DNA of 8,992 nucleotides from positions 1 through 8,992 of the forward strand of contig CALERA010000250.1 of NCBI GenBank assembly GCA_937908275.1. The letters are read 5' to 3'. Source of the stretch: an uncultured Desulfarculaceae bacterium. GTDB taxonomy: Bacteria > Desulfobacterota > Desulfarculia > Desulfarculales > Desulfarculaceae. The notes beneath the pieces are model-generated. The model saw only the letters and a program-made list of their open reading frames with translations. It was not told where the DNA came from and did not search any database. Below are positions 6,588-8,992 of this stretch, piece after piece (the stretch's first letter is position 1; each line of letters begins with the position of its first letter). The position numbers were made by a program, and so were the translations under genes.

Positions 6588-7028
6588 ATGAAACTCAACG
6601 AGCTGTCTCCGGCCCCGGGTTCGCGGCGCGAACGCAAGCGCATCGGCCGCGGCCAGGGCTCCGGTCAGGGCGGAACCGCCGGCAAGGGTCACAAGGGCCA
6701 GAACTCCCGCAGCGGCGGCGGCGTGCGCCCCGGTTTCGAGGGCGGTCAGATGCCCTTGCAGCGCCGGCTGCCCAAGCGCGGCTTCAACAACATCTTCGCC
6801 GCCAAGGTCGTGGAGATCAACCTGCGCCAGTTGGCCAAGTTCGCGGCCGGCAGCGTGGTCGACGCCCAGGCCCTGGCCGAGGCGGGTCTGATCAAGGGCG
6901 GCTTCGACGCCATCAAGCTGCTGGGTCAGGGCGAGATCAGCGTGGCCTTGACCGTGAAGGTGGATCGCATCAGCGCCGGGGCCAAGACCAAGGTCGAGGC
7001 CGCTGGCGGGACGGTGGAGCTCATCTAA
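6588..7028 (+). CDS. rplO: 50S ribosomal protein L15
   Basis: L15 is a 23S rRNA-binding protein with a long, extended, Gly/Arg/Lys-rich N-terminal arm that threads into the 50S core. The 146-residue product shows that arm at about residues 10-66, including GRGQGSGQGGTAGKGHKGQNSR and GFEGGQMPLQRRLPKRGF. A globular C-terminal part follows, with VDAQALAEAGLIKGG and the ending AGAKTKVEAAGGTVELI. AGGTG (6578-6582) lies 5 nt before the ATG. The stop is TAA and touches the GTG of secY with no bases between, so the secY ribosome binding site lies inside this gene. Confidence 0.98.
   Translation: MKLNELSPAPGSRRERKRIGRGQGSGQGGTAGKGHKGQNSRSGGGVRPGFEGGQMPLQRRLPKRGFNNIFAAKVVEINLRQLAKFAAGSVVDAQALAEAGLIKGGFDAIKLLGQGEISVALTVKVDRISAGAKTKVEAAGGTVELI
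7013..7019 (+). promoter_or_regulatory. Shine-Dalgarno GGTGGAG for secY inside rplO
   Basis: GGTGGAG within the final rplO codons ends 9 nt before the GTG at 7029. It supports the GTG as the secY start and implies coupling of secY translation to rplO. Confidence 0.65.
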
Positions 7029-8342
7029 GTGGCAGTCCAGGGCTTTGGCAACATAGCGCGCGTCCCGGAGCTGAAACGCCGGGTCTTCTTCTCTCTGGCC
7101 ATGCTGGCGGTCTACCGCATCGGCTGCGCCATTCCCACGCCCGGCGTCAACGCCGATGCGTTGGCGGCCTTTTTCGCGCGCTACAAGTCCACCCTGCTGG
7201 GCCTGTTCGACATGTTCAGCGGCGGCGCCCTGGAGCGGATGAGCATCTTCGCCCTGGGCATCATGCCTTACATCAGCGCCAGCATCATCCTGGAGCTGTT
7301 GACGGTGGTGGTGCCGGTCCTGGCCCAACTGAAGAAAGAGGGTCAGGCCGGGCGCAAGAAGATCACCCAGTACGCGCGCTACGGCACGGTGCTCCTGTCC
7401 CTGATCCAGGGCTTTGGCATCGCGGTTGGTCTGGAGTCCATGACCAGCCCCGGCGGCGCCCTGGTGGTGCCCAATCCGGGCTGGGGCTTCCGCCTGCTGA
7501 CCATGGTCACCCTGTCCAGCGGCACGGCCTTCATCATGTGGCTGGGCGAGCAGATCACCGAGCGGGGCATCGGCAACGGCATCAGCCTGATCATCTTCGC
7601 CGGCATCGTGGCCCGTATGCCCAGCGCCATCGCCGACACCTTCCAGATGGTGCGCCTGGGCGAGTTGTCCATCTTCATGATGGTCCTGGTGGCCGCCTTC
7701 ATGCTGCTGGTGATCGCCTGCATCGTCTTCGTGGAGCAGGGCCAGCGGCGCCTGCCGGTGCAATATGCCAAGCGTGTGGTGGGACGGCGGATGTACGGTG
7801 GGCAGACCACCCACCTGCCATTGAAGATCAACACCAGCGGCGTGATCCCGCCGATCTTCGCCAGCTCCATCATCATGTTCCCGGCCACCATCGCCCAGTT
7901 CGTGCAGGTGGAGTGGGTGCAGGAGGCGGCCAAGGCCATGACCCCGGGCGGCTGGGTCTACAGCCTGCTCTATGTGGGATTCATCTACTTCTTCGCCTAC
8001 TTCTACACCGCGGTGACCTTCAACCCGGTGGACGTGGCCGAGAACATGAAGAAGTACGGCGGGTTCATTCCCGGCATCCGGCCGGGCAAGCGCACCGCCG
8101 ACTATATCGACCGGGTGCTGACCCGCATCACCCTGGGCGGCGCCACCTATCTGGCGATAGTCTGCGTGCTGCCCACGGTGCTGATCGGACAATTCAACGT
8201 GCCCTTCTACTTCGGAGGCACGGCCCTGCTGATCGTGGTCGGCGTGGCCATGGACACCATGAGCCAGATCGAAAGCCACCTGATGCAGCGCCACTACGAA
8301 GGCTTCATGAAGAAGGGCGTGATGAAGGGGCGCAACGGCTAG
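7029..8342 (+). CDS. secY: Protein translocase channel subunit SecY, GTG start
   Basis: SecY is the inner-membrane channel of the Sec translocon. With SecE and SecG it exports unfolded proteins driven by SecA and inserts membrane proteins from docked ribosomes. The 437-residue product has ten predicted membrane segments, at about 19-38, 73-97, 117-135, 152-174, 183-203, 213-236, 269-292, 309-330, 369-387 and 393-412. The plug region FDMFSGGALERMS is at about 60-72. The ribosome/SecA-binding cytoplasmic loops are at about 237-265 (EQGQRRLPVQYAKR) and 334-366 (GGFIPGIRPGKRT). The Arg of GIRPG (351) corresponds to the Arg in E. coli SecY needed for SecA-dependent export. The start is GTG, with the N-terminus VAVQGFGNIARVPELKRRVFF as in the family. 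The stop is TAG. It lies directly after rplO, as in most bacteria, and adk follows, as in Gram-positives and many deltaproteobacteria but not in E. coli, where rpmJ follows. Confidence 0.98.
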   Translation: MAVQGFGNIARVPELKRRVFFSLAMLAVYRIGCAIPTPGVNADALAAFFARYKSTLLGLFDMFSGGALERMSIFALGIMPYISASIILELLTVVVPVLAQLKKEGQAGRKKITQYARYGTVLLSLIQGFGIAVGLESMTSPGGALVVPNPGWGFRLLTMVTLSSGTAFIMWLGEQITERGIGNGISLIIFAGIVARMPSAIADTFQMVRLGELSIFMMVLVAAFMLLVIACIVFVEQGQRRLPVQYAKRVVGRRMYGGQTTHLPLKINTSGVIPPIFASSIIMFPATIAQFVQVEWVQEAAKAMTPGGWVYSLLYVGFIYFFAYFYTAVTFNPVDVAENMKKYGGFIPGIRPGKRTADYIDRVLTRITLGGATYLAIVCVLPTVLIGQFNVPFYFGGTALLIVVGVAMDTMSQIESHLMQRHYEGFMKKGVMKGRNG

Positions 8343-8423
8343 GGGAGGCCAGCGCGCCAGGGGGTCTCTCCGCGGGGGAGGGGCACCAAGCAAACCGCAA
8401 TACGACGGGAGCGAGGTGAGGTA
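8343..8423 (+). promoter_or_regulatory. secY-adk spacer with adk ribosome binding site
   Basis: This is the longest gap between genes in the window, 81 nt. It is GC-rich with purine runs. Near the end, GAGGTGAGG (8413-8421) is a strong Shine-Dalgarno match to the adk ATG at 8424. A weak CTCC/GGAG pairing is possible near the middle. I see no U-tract terminator and no confident promoter, so read-through from secY into adk is the simplest view. Confidence 0.6.
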
Positions 8424-8992
8424 ATGAACATCATTCTGCTGGGCCCTCCGGGGGCAGGTAAAGGCACCCAGGCCAAGATGCTCATCGATGCCTACGGCAT
8501 CCCCCAGGTTTCCACTGGCGACATGCTGCGGGCGGCGGTCAAGAACCAGACCCCCCTGGGCCTGGAGGCCAAGAAGTTCATGGACGCCGGTCAGTTGGTG
8601 ACCGACGAGGTGGTGATCGGCCTGGCCAAGGACCGCATCGCCGAGCCCGACGCGGCCAAGGGCTTCATGCTCGACGGCTTCCCGCGCACCGTGCCCCAGG
8701 CCGAGGCCCTGGACAAGGTGCTCTCGGGCATGGGCAAGACCATCGACCACGTGATCAGCATCGAGGTGGCCAGCGACGAGTTGCTGGGCCGCCTGACCGG
8801 GCGGCGGACCTGCAAGGCCTGTGGCCAGGGCTTCCACGTGATGTTCGATCCGCCCAAGGCCGAGGGCAAGTGCGACAAGTGCGGCGGCGAGCTGTATCAG
8901 CGCGACGACGACAACGAGGCCACGGTGAGCAACCGGCTGAAGGTCTACGACGCGCAGACCAAGCCCCTGATCGATTACTACCAGGCCAAGGG
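8424..8992 (+). CDS. adk: Adenylate kinase with zinc-type lid (3' end outside window)
   Basis: Adenylate kinase catalyses ATP + AMP = 2 ADP in the cytoplasm and maintains the adenylate pool. The frame is open from the ATG to the right edge, giving 189 complete codons. About 25 residues are missing compared with the usual long bacterial form (about 214-217). The P-loop GPPGAGKGT is at 7-15. STGDMLRAAV (30-39) opens the AMP-binding domain. DGFPRT (84-89) includes the catalytic-region Arg88, and GRLTGRR (122-128) precedes the lid. The lid (about 122-160) has Cys130/Cys133 (CKAC) and Cys150/Cys153 (CDKC), a four-cysteine zinc site as in Bacillus-type enzymes and unlike E. coli. GAGGTGAGG lies just upstream of the ATG. 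The position after secY in the spc cluster is typical of many bacteria; map, infA and rpmJ often follow, but this is outside the window. Confidence 0.98.
   Translation, partial: MNIILLGPPGAGKGTQAKMLIDAYGIPQVSTGDMLRAAVKNQTPLGLEAKKFMDAGQLVTDEVVIGLAKDRIAEPDAAKGFMLDGFPRTVPQAEALDKVLSGMGKTIDHVISIEVASDELLGRLTGRRTCKACGQGFHVMFDPPKAEGKCDKCGGELYQRDDDNEATVSNRLKVYDAQTKPLIDYYQAK

Noticed and set aside
7538..8419. 293-codon open frame on the + strand in another frame of secY
   Set aside because: The translation is rich in Arg, His, Gly and Pro and lacks any membrane or enzyme motif. It is out of frame with an unmistakable SecY.
6534..8837. Very long open frame on the - strand (767 codons) opposite rpmD, rplO, secY and adk
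   Set aside because: It is the mirror of GC-rich coding sequence on the + strand. Its translation is a His/Gly/Ala/Leu-rich string without recognisable domains, and it covers several certain genes.

Overview
This window is an almost unbroken stretch of the bacterial S10-spc ribosomal protein cluster. All genes lie on the + strand, from the 3' part of rplB (cut by the left edge) to the 5' part of adk (cut by the right edge). The order is rplB', rpsS, rplV, rpsC, rplP, rpmC, rpsQ (end of the S10 part), then rplN, rplX, rplE, rpsN, rpsH, rplF, rplR, rpsE, rpmD, rplO, secY (spc part), then adk'. Seventeen ribosomal protein genes, the SecY translocon channel and adenylate kinase are present. I see no tRNA, rRNA, mobile element, CRISPR array or integrated foreign gene.

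The organism is a GC-rich bacterium (about two thirds G+C by eye, third codon positions almost all G or C). The secY-adk junction, the 61-residue zinc-type S14, an L24 with a four-cysteine zinc ribbon and an adenylate kinase with a four-cysteine lid, combined with the overall protein sequences, suggest a deltaproteobacterial (Desulfobacterota, perhaps Desulfarculus-like) lineage. The taxonomic call is an inference from remembered family resemblance. The gene identities themselves are near certain.

Layout: 1-2743 holds the S10-type block, with gene spacings of about -11 to +36 nt. 2767-7028 holds the spc block, which is equally tight except for two longer gaps. One is 74 nt before rplE and contains a perfect 9-bp inverted repeat. 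The other is 63 nt before rpsE. secY starts on the nucleotide directly after the rplO stop. An 81-nt spacer then leads to adk. No canonical rho-independent terminator is visible, so the whole window is probably co-transcribed. The products act together: large- and small-subunit proteins for ribosome assembly, SecY for insertion and export of nascent proteins, and adenylate kinase for the adenylate energy balance.

No undescribed system is present here as far as I can see. The points worth a second look are finer-scale. There is a strong preference for TAG stop codons (14 of 18), mostly followed by G and in several places fused with the next Shine-Dalgarno sequence. L5 carries a lysine/alanine-rich N-terminal extension of about 42 residues. 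The hairpin in front of rplE sits where E. coli has its S8 autoregulatory site. TTG or GTG starts occur at four genes, and zinc-binding forms of three proteins occur in one operon.
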